DNA from: Rotaria socialis
Lineage: Eukaryota; Rotifera; Eurotatoria; Philodinida; Philodinidae
Direction of reading: 5' to 3'
Length of the DNA: 64,000 nt
Assembly: GCA_905331475.1 (NCBI GenBank)
Contig: CAJNYU010004027.1
Location: forward strand, 47,925 to 111,924
The translations under genes and the position numbers were made by a program. Shown one piece after another: positions 12,703 to 23,741 of the stretch (its first letter is position 1; the number at the start of each line of letters is the position of its first letter). Under the pieces are notes generated by a model. It was not told the DNA's origin. It made no database searches and saw only the letters and a list, made by a program, of their open reading frames with translations.

Positions 12703-12900
12703 ACCAGGTATGATAGATGTCCATGGCGGCGCTGTCGCTATCGCTGCCGCCACAGCGTTCGTGACACGGTAGCGGTACCTTTTTCAAAATCTCATCACGG
12801 TAGCGGGGTGATCAGAGGCAAATTATTTTTTCAACGATCGCGGTGCAGCGCGGCAGCGGCAGCGGCAGATTTTCACCCGCGATGAGCATCTATGCCTGGT
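12703..12900. mobile_element. GC-rich MITE-like element
   Basis: A 198-bp block starting ACCAGGTATGATAGATG and ending with the inverse CATCTATGCCTGGT. The interior is much more GC-rich than the surroundings, with GGCGGC/GCCGCC and GCAGCGGCAGCGGCAG motifs that can pair across the element. No coding potential and no clear target duplication. It lies just 3' of the hAT-like element and about 300 bp upstream of the receptor gene. Confidence 0.45.
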
Positions 12901-13212
12901 ATACTCTTTTGTGCCACATATATTAGCAACTATTTGTATTGAATGGTGTCAATTACAGACATATTAATAGAAACAGAAAGCTGAAGAAAAAACAGATTCC
13001 TATGGAAAAAATACAAAGGAATAAACATCGTGTTATATTTATTTTCATTGACTCGCAAATAATAATAATTTTATTCTTTGCATTGTGGAATATAAAACTT
13101 TTGTTTAACAATAAAATATAATATTGAAAGGCACGTACGTGAAATGAATCCTAGATATAAGCCATCGCTCTAATCTAATGGCAATGCATAGACAAGATTG
13201 TGCATCAAAATC

Positions 13213-16200
13213 ATGGTAGGTTTCTTGCATATAATATGCTTTTTGTGGGCAGCTATTGAATTGCAATCAATTTTATATGATACCGATTCTTTTCTATTTG
13301 ACTGTTTACATTACCTACCATCTTACTCACAAATTCCCAACAAAATCAAGTATTGTATTCGTCCAGCGAATGATCAGAATTCCGCAATGATTGATTTCAT
13401 AAATGTACCTCATCCAAATTTTACATTCCATGAACTATACCGTTTGAATGTCACTTCACATGAAGTTCTCTTATGGTCATCGTCGATTGATCTTGCTGAA
13501 CGATATCAAGATTATATTGATCAACCAATGAAATCTAATCGAGTGAATGAACTATTATTCAATTGCACATCACCATGGTTTGGATCTTATTGCCAATATT
13601 CCTTCGAAATAGACTCGAACTATTCGGAAATAATGTCAAGTGTCCAACCGAAAGTTCATATAGTCGATGCTATTACTCATTGTACATGCTACGTTTTGTT
13701 AAAATGTGATCGTGGCGCTGAACCAATGTGTCTCGATTGGCGTGAAGTATGTGATGGTCGAATCGATTGTTTGAATGATGGTGTTGATGAAAGTCAATGT
13801 TTCCAATTAGAAATCAATGAATGCAACGAAAACGAATATAGATGTCATAATGGATTGTGTATTCCCAAAAAATTTTGGCAGGACGAATATAACGAGGCGG
13901 AATGTCTTGATAAATCTGATTTATTGTATACTGTTACGTGTCCGGATATCTATCTCGGACTTAATATGTTTATCTGTGAAGAATATGCATGTAGATCCGA
14001 TGAAGGCCGATTTTCGTGTGGTGACGGTGAGTGTGTAGAAGATTTTAGTGAATGTCAGAATGGGCGGCATCTTCTGTTAATCGAATCACTTAGCGTTCAA
14101 GGAAATCTATCAGACAATTGCTGGATAGCTATGGTTTGTCTGAGTAAAATCGTGGATCACGTCAACGGAGTACCATGCAAACAGTTTCTCAATCTTTCTC
14201 AAATTCTTTCTAAATTAGAAAACTGTACATATCCTATTCAGTTTCCAATCATTCCTGTGCTCTTAGGTCATGTACGTTTTTTATATGCTCCGAACCAAAC
14301 TTCTAATATCAACGTTGAAATAGCTCTCGTACCCGATTATGTTTGCTATGATGAAGAACTATGTGATTTTCTTACGCCTACTTTTCGGTATGGAAATTTG
14401 ACATGTCGAAACGGTTATCAAATAGGTCTTGGATCAGGTGTCAACGTATACGATTGGAAATCAATCATTGATTTGATTAAACCTTATTTTCGTGGTTGCA
14501 GCACTCGACATGATTACAATATTGTATCGGCTCATTCGTCTCTATATGTTTGTAAGAATTCTTCGAAATATATTTCGAACCATCGACTTGTTGACGGTAT
14601 ACCGGATTGTGTTTTGAACGATGATGAAGAAGTATTGAAATTGCGTTGTTCGTTAAATCATCCGTATCGATTCCATTGCCTAAATGATTATCAGTGTCAA
14701 TCGATTTCACTACTAAGAAATATTTGTCAGTCCGAACAACATAACAATTTCGATCAAATCTTATTTTACGAAATCTGCGATCGAGCCGCCGATTCGAGTC
14801 CGATGATAATCAATGGACGAAATCATTCGGATGAGACTGATTGTGGAAATTGGCCATGCAGCAATGTCTACACACGATGTGATGACTTTTGGAGTTGTAC
14901 ATACGGAGATGATGAAGAGAATTGTGCGCGACAGATTTGTAACAAAGGCTTTCTTCCCTGTATTTCAACAAATAATTCCAAATTGATCTGTTTGCCAGCC
15001 AATCTAGTTGGCAATGGAATTATTGATTGTTTTGGGGCATCCGATGAACTTCAATATTGTCGAGAGACCAGTGGCTTTGGACAAACTTATAGATTTTATT
15101 GTCAGAATGACACGAAATGTGTGAAACAATGGCAACTATGCGATGGTGTTAAAGATTGTCTATGGGGGGACGATGAAAACTTTTGTGAACATACTTCAAC
15201 ACAATGTGAAGTATCGAATTTCGATAATCTTAGTGATGTTGAATATGTTTTATGTCGAGTTGGTTCTAAAGGAAGGCCTTCATTTTCATTAAAAACCGCA
15301 TCAATCTATCCTCCATTGGCACCAACGTTTTACACTGGTTCTACCAATGATGAATGGAATGAGCAATACATAAAGTCTTCAATTGATGATTCTGCATTCT
15401 CGGATATTTGTAAGTACGGTCTCCACATCTACCATCAGCTCGGGCCTGGCAATATAAGTGATTTATGTTTCTGTCCACCGATTTATTATGGTGATCGATG
15501 TCAATATCAAAATCAACGTGTCAGTTTGACTATCACAATGGGATTTGTTCAACACAATACAATCAACGGCATTGTTATTACATTAATTGAACAAGATAAT
15601 GATCGACAAGAAATTCACTCATACCATCAGTTAACAAACCCACCGAAATATAGATGCGGTCAACCGTTCAATATTTATCTATTGTACTCCACTCGACCAA
15701 AGAATACTTCAAAAAACTATAGTGTTCGCATAGATGCATTTGATAAGGAATCATTGGTCTATTTAGCCAGTTGGTCATTAAAAATTTCATTTACATTTTT
15801 GCCAGTCAATCGACTGGCCTTCTTTTTGACTCTACCAGTTTATCGCACATTGCATTATAACAATTGTCCTTTGCGATGTTACAAAGGCACTTGTATGAAA
15901 TTTCTGAATGAAGAACGATTTTTTTGCCGATGCTATTCTGGTTGGTCTGGTGCGCAATGTCAAATTCAGATCGATTGTAGTAATTGTTCGTCAAATTCAA
16001 TCTGTGTTGGTTCTATTCGAAATCAGCCTATCTGTGTCTGTCCGACTGGCAAGTTTGGCACACGCTGCCTCCTCGAACAATCATGTCCAATAAACTTTTG
16101 TAAAAACAACGGTAAATGTGTGGTAGCCGATGATAGAATGGTTGATGAAAGCTTTGTGTGCATTTGTCCCGAAGCGTATTTCGGTACACACTGTGAAACG

Positions 16201-17772
16201 ATCAAACGGACAATAGAAGTTTCTCTTCAAAATATCGAAGTTCCATCATATCTATATGCCTATATCTATCATGGCATAACTAGTAGTCAGCCGACGTCGA
16301 GATTTGTCGTACTTCAAAAAGTGAAGCTATTTCAGAATGTTATAACTCTCTATTCCATGTATCGATTTTATATAGTTGTTCTGAAGATTGATATCAGTTA
16401 TTATTTGGCTGTTCTTCAACAAGAACCATCAGACAACATATCGACAACGGTCGGTTCTGCTCAACGGTGTGCTCCGTTTCAAGAACTGTTCAATTCTGAA
16501 GTACTTGCATTACCACGAATTCACCGATTAAAAAGTTATCATATTCCATGTCAAAGCAATGTCGATTTACAATGTTTTATCGATGAATCTTACATCTGTC
16601 TATGTACTGTGGAACATCAAACTAACTGTTTTTTATTTGATTTTAATAGTAGTTTGGTGTGTACAGACGATGTTTATTGTGAAAATGGTGGAGCATGTTT
16701 GCAAGATAGACCGGAATGCCCGGAAAGTATTCTATGTGCATGTGTCGATTGCTTCTTTGGTGATCGATGTCAATTTTATGCCAAAGGTATCGGATTGACC
16801 TTAGATGATATGTTGCGTTATGCAATTCGACCTAATATAACCTTCAATAAACAATCAACAGCCATTAAATTGAGTGCAGCTCTCACCATGGTCATATTTG
16901 TAGTTGGCTGGCTGAATAGTATTTTTGCGTTTTCAGTATTTCATCGTCACACCCCACGCCAAGTTGGCTCGGGAATATATCTACATGTATTATCGGTTGT
17001 TTCATGTCTTGTAGTTACTTTGTTGACAATGAAACTTTGGTTCGTAGTATTTACTCATATTGATCAATCAACTAACCGTCGTATTCTTTATGGTGGATGT
17101 GTATTCTTGGAGATAGTTCTCAAAGTTTCCTTGCATATGAGTAATTGGCTCAATGCTTTTGTAGCCTTAGAGAGAATGGTAACAGTTGTTAAAGGAGTTA
17201 ATTTTAATAAGAAACGAAGCAAATCTATTGCACGATGGGCAGTTCGACTTTTGCCATTCGTCATTCTTAGTACATTGAGTCACGAGTTCATCTATCGTGG
17301 ATTGTTCGATGATTACGAAGAACAACGTATTTGGTGTGTATTTCGTTATTCTCAATCGATTGAAAAATATAGTACAGCAATTCAACTTTTTCATTTTATT
17401 GTTCCATTTTTCATTAATTTATTCTCTGCAATTTTTATTATATTCAATATTGCACGTCACCGATCAATAACTCGAATTCAACATACTTATGAACAACAAC
17501 TTCTTCAACAATTCAATGAACATAAACAACTTGTTGTCAGTCCCATTGTGTTAGTCATTCTATCATTACCTCGACTTTTAATTTCATTATTCTCGGGATG
17601 CGTGAAAATATCTCGTAGTCCTTGGCTGTATTTGTTAGGCTATTTCATTTCGTTTATTCCATCGAGTTTTATCTTCGTCATATTTGTTGTTCCATCAACG
17701 TTATACAAGAAACAATTTCAAGAGTCAGTTAATGGTTGGCGACGATTTATTACTCGTGAATCTACTATTTAG
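13213..17772 (+). CDS. LDLa/EGF-module seven-transmembrane receptor
   Basis: Intronless, 1519 aa, ATG to TAG. I chose the ATG at 13213 because the frame upstream offers only a TTG. Residues 1-19 are a signal peptide. The ectodomain (to about 1215) carries LDL-receptor class A modules, e.g. near residue 170 (CLDWREVCDGRIDCLNDGVD) and near 640 (WQLCDGVKDCLWGDDENFC), plus several partly degenerate ones. EGF modules follow (CFCPPIYYGDRCQ, FCRCYSGWSGAQC, CVCPTGKFGTRC, CICPEAYFGTHC, CENGGACLQ...FFGDRC). Residues about 1222-1500 form seven hydrophobic segments, with ALERMVTV after segment 3 (DRY position) and PSTLYKKQF after segment 7 (NPxxY position), so a rhodopsin-like receptor. No GPS/GAIN motif was seen, unlike adhesion GPCRs. 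Ligand unknown; the modules suggest lipoprotein or protein binding at the cell surface. Confidence 0.85.
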   Translation: MVGFLHIICFLWAAIELQSILYDTDSFLFDCLHYLPSYSQIPNKIKYCIRPANDQNSAMIDFINVPHPNFTFHELYRLNVTSHEVLLWSSSIDLAERYQDYIDQPMKSNRVNELLFNCTSPWFGSYCQYSFEIDSNYSEIMSSVQPKVHIVDAITHCTCYVLLKCDRGAEPMCLDWREVCDGRIDCLNDGVDESQCFQLEINECNENEYRCHNGLCIPKKFWQDEYNEAECLDKSDLLYTVTCPDIYLGLNMFICEEYACRSDEGRFSCGDGECVEDFSECQNGRHLLLIESLSVQGNLSDNCWIAMVCLSKIVDHVNGVPCKQFLNLSQILSKLENCTYPIQFPIIPVLLGHVRFLYAPNQTSNINVEIALVPDYVCYDEELCDFLTPTFRYGNLTCRNGYQIGLGSGVNVYDWKSIIDLIKPYFRGCSTRHDYNIVSAHSSLYVCKNSSKYISNHRLVDGIPDCVLNDDEEVLKLRCSLNHPYRFHCLNDYQCQSISLLRNICQSEQHNNFDQILFYEICDRAADSSPMIINGRNHSDETDCGNWPCSNVYTRCDDFWSCTYGDDEENCARQICNKGFLPCISTNNSKLICLPANLVGNGIIDCFGASDELQYCRETSGFGQTYRFYCQNDTKCVKQWQLCDGVKDCLWGDDENFCEHTSTQCEVSNFDNLSDVEYVLCRVGSKGRPSFSLKTASIYPPLAPTFYTGSTNDEWNEQYIKSSIDDSAFSDICKYGLHIYHQLGPGNISDLCFCPPIYYGDRCQYQNQRVSLTITMGFVQHNTINGIVITLIEQDNDRQEIHSYHQLTNPPKYRCGQPFNIYLLYSTRPKNTSKNYSVRIDAFDKESLVYLASWSLKISFTFLPVNRLAFFLTLPVYRTLHYNNCPLRCYKGTCMKFLNEERFFCRCYSGWSGAQCQIQIDCSNCSSNSICVGSIRNQPICVCPTGKFGTRCLLEQSCPINFCKNNGKCVVADDRMVDESFVCICPEAYFGTHCETIKRTIEVSLQNIEVPSYLYAYIYHGITSSQPTSRFVVLQKVKLFQNVITLYSMYRFYIVVLKIDISYYLAVLQQEPSDNISTTVGSAQRCAPFQELFNSEVLALPRIHRLKSYHIPCQSNVDLQCFIDESYICLCTVEHQTNCFLFDFNSSLVCTDDVYCENGGACLQDRPECPESILCACVDCFFGDRCQFYAKGIGLTLDDMLRYAIRPNITFNKQSTAIKLSAALTMVIFVVGWLNSIFAFSVFHRHTPRQVGSGIYLHVLSVVSCLVVTLLTMKLWFVVFTHIDQSTNRRILYGGCVFLEIVLKVSLHMSNWLNAFVALERMVTVVKGVNFNKKRSKSIARWAVRLLPFVILSTLSHEFIYRGLFDDYEEQRIWCVFRYSQSIEKYSTAIQLFHFIVPFFINLFSAIFIIFNIARHRSITRIQHTYEQQLLQQFNEHKQLVVSPIVLVILSLPRLLISLFSGCVKISRSPWLYLLGYFISFIPSSFIFVIFVVPSTLYKKQFQESVNGWRRFITRESTI

Positions 17773-17828
17773 TCATTATCTTATTTTGATGTACACATCA
17801 CGTATTTTTTGCCTTTCATTGTAACTTG

Positions 17829-17834
17829 AATAAA
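17829..17834 (+). terminator. Polyadenylation signal of the receptor gene
   Basis: AATAAA about 57 bases after the TAG, followed by T-rich sequence. Confidence 0.6.
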
Positions 17835-19296
17835 TAGCTTCATCGATCTGTTGTTCTATTATTTACTTTTAATATTTATTAGTAAATTACAAAGATTATT
17901 GTCGTCAGTTATGAAGGGTTTGGCATTGCCTAGTGGGAATTGTAAAGCTTAACGAACGGATGAACTTGAATTCATCCTGTTTTTCGAATGTTTTACAGAG
18001 GCATCTATTTAAATACGACTCCTTTGCACGCTATCAAATGGACTAAATGAGAATAAATAGCTATTCTACGTAAAATATATTTAAAAAAAAGTAAAATAGT
18101 CTTTATAAATGCTTGTATATCTTCGAAAAGCGTTTATTCATGTTTATTACATGCACGCATATATATCATCTTGCCCATGCGTTACGTTGTAATATATTTT
18201 GGCACATGTTTTTTCATAATCTCAGAAACTATGAGAGTTAGAAAGTTCGTTCAAACGTCATTTGATGCAACTTGCTGTGGCATGTTTATGCCATAAAAAT
18301 AGGCATCGTTGAATAAAGCCTCGATCTTATACACGTAGAGAGAGTTTTTTGTTGTATAACGCTGTGATATAAGAAAAGACCCTTTTCTGCAGGGCCACTA
18401 ATAAAATGCAATTTCTTGTGAAACTATTTCTCCAAATAAAACACTTCTAGAGCTAATTTTGTAACGCTTTGACTGGGATTTTAAACTAAAAGCGTAACCA
18501 GAAAAAATGGTAGAAGGGGAGGGAGAGCTTCCTAATACCTCCTTCCTCTCCTTATGCCTCTAACACTCACATCCGCTTAGTAGTTTAGAAAATATTTAGA
18601 AGCTGAACTTCAGGGCAAGATATGGAGACACATAGTTTGCTATTAAATAAGACAGAAATAAACTGTAACAGTCAATTTGACGACTAGTACTTAGTGTATG
18701 AGTTTCTAAAAGTTGAATATAAAAATAAATTTTCTTACACTTTTGACTGTGCTCTACAACGTAGAATAAATTCTTGCTTCGGATTCTGAAATAAATACTT
18801 AATGTCTGTAGTAGCGTTTACGTGAACTAGTCGAAGCGGCGAGTGTAGGTATGAATTGTAACGATATTTACCGTTACGGCTCACTTTATGTACTTTATCC
18901 TCTTCGCTGTATCCTATGTCTGTGCATTGACCCGATGAACTCTCATTGTTCTATTGCGTGACCGTTCCCTCTTTGCCTATATCCGCCCAAGTGTGATCGC
19001 TCTGGCGTATATAAGGGAATGTAACTAAAGGAAATGCACGACTAGAGATGTGCAGATGACACTATACACCATCATGCCGACGGGCATAGGCGACACTCTC
19101 TATGTTCGTCACATGAATGTCAGTGAAAATATGACATTCTTTTCGTGAAACACACCCACAACCCTATTAAAATTGTCAATTTTATAATGGACCCAACATT
19201 TCAAATTATTTGATTATACTTAAACTTAATTTTATTCACGCTTTCAAATGAGAACTAACCGAACGATCACTACCGAGTATTTTCAATTATGCTTTG
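17835..19296. other. Intergenic region
   Basis: No coding region recognised. The part from about 18830 to 19100 is less AT-rich and contains GCGTATATAAGG (about 19006-19017), which could be a TATA promoter or a relic LTR promoter; no terminal repeats were found to support the latter. Confidence 0.4.
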
Positions 19297-19869
19297 TCAG
19301 TCGTCCATTGCCCAATGCTCTTCTAATAGTGCGTTATATATTCGCTCAAGCTGAAGCCGATAGAGCCGCTGTTGTTCATAAAGGTACGCCATACCATTAT
19401 TTCCCTCACTTCTGTTCCTGCTTGACTCTCGAGTACAGTAGCTGATATTTTCATTATTTACTCTGTTTAAAAAATCACGCAGGTCCCAATAAAATTCAGT
19501 TGTCAATGAGTCACACCCAATTAATCGTGGTCCATATCTCTCCGTCCATGCTTTGTGCAAGTTTTCACCATTCGGAAAGAACAAAAAGTAAAACAAAACC
19601 ACTGCATTTGGATGGAGATGTAACTGAAGAAAGTTCTCAGCACTAGTTTGATTCAGATGGTCAAGTATGGCTGTTGTCGGGAATTTGCGGTTGGGCATTT
19701 GAACCAAAGCCTGGAAATCAGCCAGATGTCTGACTATACTCGTAGTACGCTCATATGGACGTATATTTGTTTGAGGGTCGATAACACTCCCATTAGGATC
19801 GAAAATCAACGCTCGTGGTTCATTTTCAAACAGACCCACAGGACTCGTGGTGACACTAAGTGGTTGCAT
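19297..19869 (-). CDS. Hypothetical protein, 190 aa
   Basis: Minus-strand ORF from the ATG at 19869 to the stop at 19297. Composition looks coding (balanced, proline-containing: FENEPRALIFDPNGSVIDP, HLHPNAVVLFYFLFFPNGE, WTERYGPRLIGCDSLTTEF), but I recognise no family. The open frame extends upstream to about 20175, with an alternative ATG at 20115 (272 aa); that extension is more AT-driven and could be intron or UTR. The C-terminus is charged and tyrosine-rich. It lies just downstream of the disrupted receiver-like/TPR gene on the same strand and could be a 3' exon of that locus, though that gene has its own stop at 20480. Confidence 0.4.
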   Translation of the reverse strand: MQPLSVTTSPVGLFENEPRALIFDPNGSVIDPQTNIRPYERTTSIVRHLADFQALVQMPNRKFPTTAILDHLNQTSAENFLQLHLHPNAVVLFYFLFFPNGENLHKAWTERYGPRLIGCDSLTTEFYWDLRDFLNRVNNENISYCTRESSRNRSEGNNGMAYLYEQQRLYRLQLERIYNALLEEHWAMDD

Positions 19870-20479
19870 CTTCAATATAAAAAGTTGTCTGACATCTAGT
19901 TGAATTCCGCAGAAGATGCACACATCCTTCGAAGAAAAAAATCCTTTGACTTTATCGAATCTGTTTCTTATATTGCCATGGCTATAAAATATTTTACATA
20001 GATCTTCGTAAAAAAAGGCGAGGAAATTTTGTCCTCCATTTATTAGGGAAATCTTTTCGTAAATTTTCTGAAGTGAAATGAATCTCATTAGAAGAAGAAC
20101 AAAGTGGATTAACATAGCTACCTCACTAGTTAAAGAGGCGAGTGAGGCTGTTCTATTCACGTAAAAAATCGACAAATATTAATGCAATATGATCTAAAAT
20201 TAAACTCAAATTAAAAATAAGTAATGAAAGTCGATTTGAATGCTGGGGTAGTCCTTGTTTTATGCTCGTACAAAAATTTGCTAGAGCTCAATCGGATTTC
20301 CTTTTGAAGATTTAACACTGGAAAACATTTTCACAATAGCATTGATCTTTCATGAATCAAAAACGTAAAAATACCTTCATTTAATCATCACTCTTATATG
20401 GTACATGTGAACCAAGGAAAATACTGAAATTTAAAATTAAGAGTTAAAAAAAGAGAAAAAACCGTTTTCGATAAAATAA

Positions 20480-22617
20480 TTAAGAGAGTTCGCATGAGGT
20501 GTCCATTGCCTTATTGATATTCGTATTTGATTGCATCAAGAGAGTCTTATACTGTTCTAATGCTTTTGCTGAGCCTTTCTCGAGTATTTCGTAACATTGT
20601 GTTGATTTTGCCAGTAAATCCTTTGCTTTCACAGCACCGGGTTCTTGTTTTCGGACACGCAGTGCCTCTTATTGATAATACTGAGCCAATTCATGGTACA
20701 GTTCGTTAATGAGATCCTCGGTTGTATCAATTTCAATCACTCCTTCAGAAAGTGGAAACTGAAATCCAACGAGTTTATCTGCCGGTCGAAGCCAATAGTA
20801 TCGCATGAATCCACGCCGTCGAAGCAAGTGGACACATGGAGGTTTCTATGAAACGATTAAGAACGGTTGGTCAGACTCCAATCTATCTACGCTGTCTTTG
20901 AGTTCGTTAGTATTGAGACAAATGTTGATTTCAATAATATGATTAATACCATCCATGAAAGATGATAGGTCCACATTGTCGCTGAATAGAACTGGATTAC
21001 TGCTCGCAAGGGACTGATTTGACGACAACTGAAAAGTTCCTAGAAAGTATGCAAGAATGTGATCAAGCTACATATTTCTCTTTTATTAGGTTTTCTATGA
21101 AGATTTTCAAGACAACCAATGCCATCTAATGAAGGGTTGATTTATGAGAACGGAATTTATTGAACAGTAAAAAGCAAGGATTCATAGATATGCGTTCATG
21201 TAGGACTCAGAAATGAGAAAGTACTCGTTGTACTCTCTTCATTTTGGAGTGACCCACTATGCATAATCCAAAGCGCGATGAAAATAAATCATACTCTTGC
21301 TTAACGTAAGCTTCAGTGAAGGTTCACGCCTCCAGTGAAGCGACCTAGAGTCCAAAAAGAAAACTTTGTCTACGTAATGTTCGAAGCCCTATAGTTGCTA
21401 GAATATGACGTTGACACAAGGTGTGACATTTGTGAAATCTCACTCCATGAGCCGGCTCACGGATGGTAAACAATGGAATTTGAATATCAAAAATTTAAGA
21501 TACCTGTTCACATTTCTGAAGATCTTGTTTTAATGCAGTACTGACTAACGAGTATCCTAGAACAAATGAATAATTTTATTTCCACACTCATCCCTTTCTT
21601 CACACCTATGACTTTTGGTATCTTTTAATGCTTACTAAAAGAAAGAGTCTACACTTGAACCCATATTCTCGTCATGAATTATTGTAATCTTGTCTATGTG
21701 CAGTTATGAAATAATTTCCATTACTCCTTTTCGTATGTTCAGAGAAAGCAATTTATTTTGTCTAAATTTGAGAGATGTAATCGATCACTCACTTAATTGG
21801 CCACCGTCACCATGATCGTGGTGTTCTTTATCATTTTCAATATATTCGGGATCGTTCTCCATCATCGCTTCTGTTTCTTCGATCAACCTGTTTGTGTTTC
21901 GAATCGCTTCAGTATATATGATTACTTTTGTCCCAAGAATCGTCTCCTTTCGGCCTTTCGGTCTATATAGCTGTATTATGTCGTATTCACAGAGAAGCTT
22001 TTTAGCCCATTCAAAACGCTGCAGTGCATTTTTCGGATTCTTGTTGATTAGATCTAGTCTACCTTGAATCAAGAAATACTTGGCAATATCACTGAAGAGG
22101 CGTCTCAAGAGGTCAGCGTGGCAGTCGAATAAGTGGATATAAATGACAAAGTTTATAGCCCAATTCAAATGCGAGTGCATTTTATGACAGTGCATGTAGA
22201 TGTGGCTGTACGATGCATGGGTCATTGGATCGGTAAACTGTTTTTGATATCTAGTAAGAATTATCGGAAGAAAAGTCCGACCCATCTTGGCAGAGGTGAC
22301 AAAACAGATGCTTTTTTTTTATACCGTTCGAACGCTTCAAGGCAATCATTTTCATCGTTGAATACTCTTAGTAGACAGGGCACGTCTTTGAGTAGAACAG
22401 GAGTGGCTGTATCCGTCACTATTAGATTATCGAAGTCTTTGTTGGTCGGCATGGCGAACAGAGCTTGGTCTGGATCGGTGTTAGTGCTAAAAACTTTCTT
22501 CAAGTGTTCGTATTCACTAGGCTTGGCGATTTTTGTGTCGAGCCATATGATAATAGGCTTTGGCGTTGGAGAGTCATTGTAATCCACAGGTGTTGAATGA
22601 CCTGTAGTCATAATCAT
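20480..22617 (-). pseudogene. Receiver-like/TPR-region gene with a frameshift and two in-frame stops
   Basis: Three minus-strand exons can be joined: 22617-21793, 21544-21504 and 21028-20480 (phases 1 and 0, GT-AG). Exon 1 starts ATG at 22617 or continues from an upstream exon (CTTTCTAG precedes it). It encodes a receiver-like domain seen in many bdelloid proteins (PIIIWLDTKIAKPSEYEH, then RVFNDENDCLEAFERY, then MGRTFLPIILTRYQ), followed by a helical TPR-like segment (FSDIAKYFLIQG ... NALQRFEWAKKLL). Defects: the frame shifts at a T9 homopolymer (22312-22320, plus-strand numbering), and exon 3 has TAG after FLIVS and TAA after ELAQYYQ while the frame remains coding on both sides. Function unknown. 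The indel could be a sequencing error; two nonsense codons make a pseudogene more likely. Confidence 0.55.
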
Positions 22618-22976
22618 CTAGAAAGGTATTTGAATTTAATACTCATGTCGAAACATGGTGAGGTTGTATAAATATGTGGGCGCTTAATACTTCCCCATAC
22701 TTTGCGCACTACATAGTTCTGTATTATGAACGTATAAATCCGTGACCCTAAACTGTTTGCATGAACGAAGGCAGTAAGCCAACGCTTTGTACTCTGTATA
22801 CGGCACCGAGATTTAGGCTTGTAGTAAGAAGCCATGTCATTGGTCGTATTTCTATGTGTATGGTCTTTGGCGACTGTGCCTGCTTGGTCTGGTAATGATT
22901 ATTAGTATACTATTTGCAAGGGTGGCGCGATCGTTTGAAATTTAGGGGGGAGGGGTATAAATCTTTGTTTCGAGTT

Positions 22977-23055
22977 AGTGGTGTGTGGCTGTGAATGTGA
23001 AGTATGTGGATGTCGATTATAACAAGAGCTCACCTGATCCCACATACACACCCAA
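22977..23055. repeat. Telomere-like inverted repeat
   Basis: A G-rich arm with GTGGTGTGTGGCTGTGAATG and a downstream C-rich arm with CCCACATACACACCC about 25 bases later. Weaker match than the copies after 42 kb, but the same order (G arm first). Confidence 0.4.
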
Positions 23056-23316
23056 AAATTCCTAAGCGTTGTCTCTTCTTTTTTAAACCATAAATATGTT
23101 GGAGTTGGCAGTTTTTAGATTCATGTGATGACAACCATAGCTCGCTTGATGTTTGTGTTCCGCAGTTATTCAACTTCTGGCAAAACATTCTGTCTTAAAA
23201 AGTACATTTATTGCATTTCAACAACAACTATCTGCTATTCTGTCTAAAGTAAGATTTGAGACTGTTAACCGTGATTCACCGTCTGCGTGCCCTTACTCTT
23301 CTTCTATTCTATATGG

Positions 23317-23338
23317 ATATATATATATATATATATAT
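23317..23338. repeat. (AT)n microsatellite
   Basis: Eleven AT dinucleotide units. Confidence 0.85.
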
Positions 23339-23741
23339 GTATTTAAGGACTTTTTAAGATATGATAAAATAAAACTAAGTTAAGCTCGTCGAACAAACTC
23401 ACAGAGAGAAAGAGAAAAAAATAAAAATGATAAGAACATTGATATTCATCATGTTATACTACGAAATTTATTTTCATTGACACTACGCTTTAATGTATGT
23501 TTCATAAAGCAAAATGAGCAAGAAAACGTCAATATTTGAACCTAAAAGTCTGTGCTACTTCGTCTACAATGTATTTATCTGTGATATATTGATTATTTAT
23601 ATTATCTCTTTTCAATTAGTTGTATTAAACCAAAATAAAAAAGAACCTTCTGAAAAAAAATAAAATCATCGTTACTTTTTTAAATATTTGTTGATAATAC
23701 TAAGACGCATGGGATAATATAAGTAATATAATTTTATCAAA

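Larger units (their letters stand above)
22618..23741. other. Intergenic region with telomere-like hairpin and (AT) tract
   Basis: A minus-strand frame with ATG at 22835 (MASYYKPKSRCRIQSTKRW) may be the first exon of the receiver-like gene below, but I could not define its donor. The rest holds a telomere-like inverted repeat at 22977-23055 and a dinucleotide tract. Confidence 0.35.

Noticed and set aside
13817..17394. Short open frames on both strands inside the receptor gene
   Set aside because: Shadows of the long receptor frame; no independent motifs or starts in good context.
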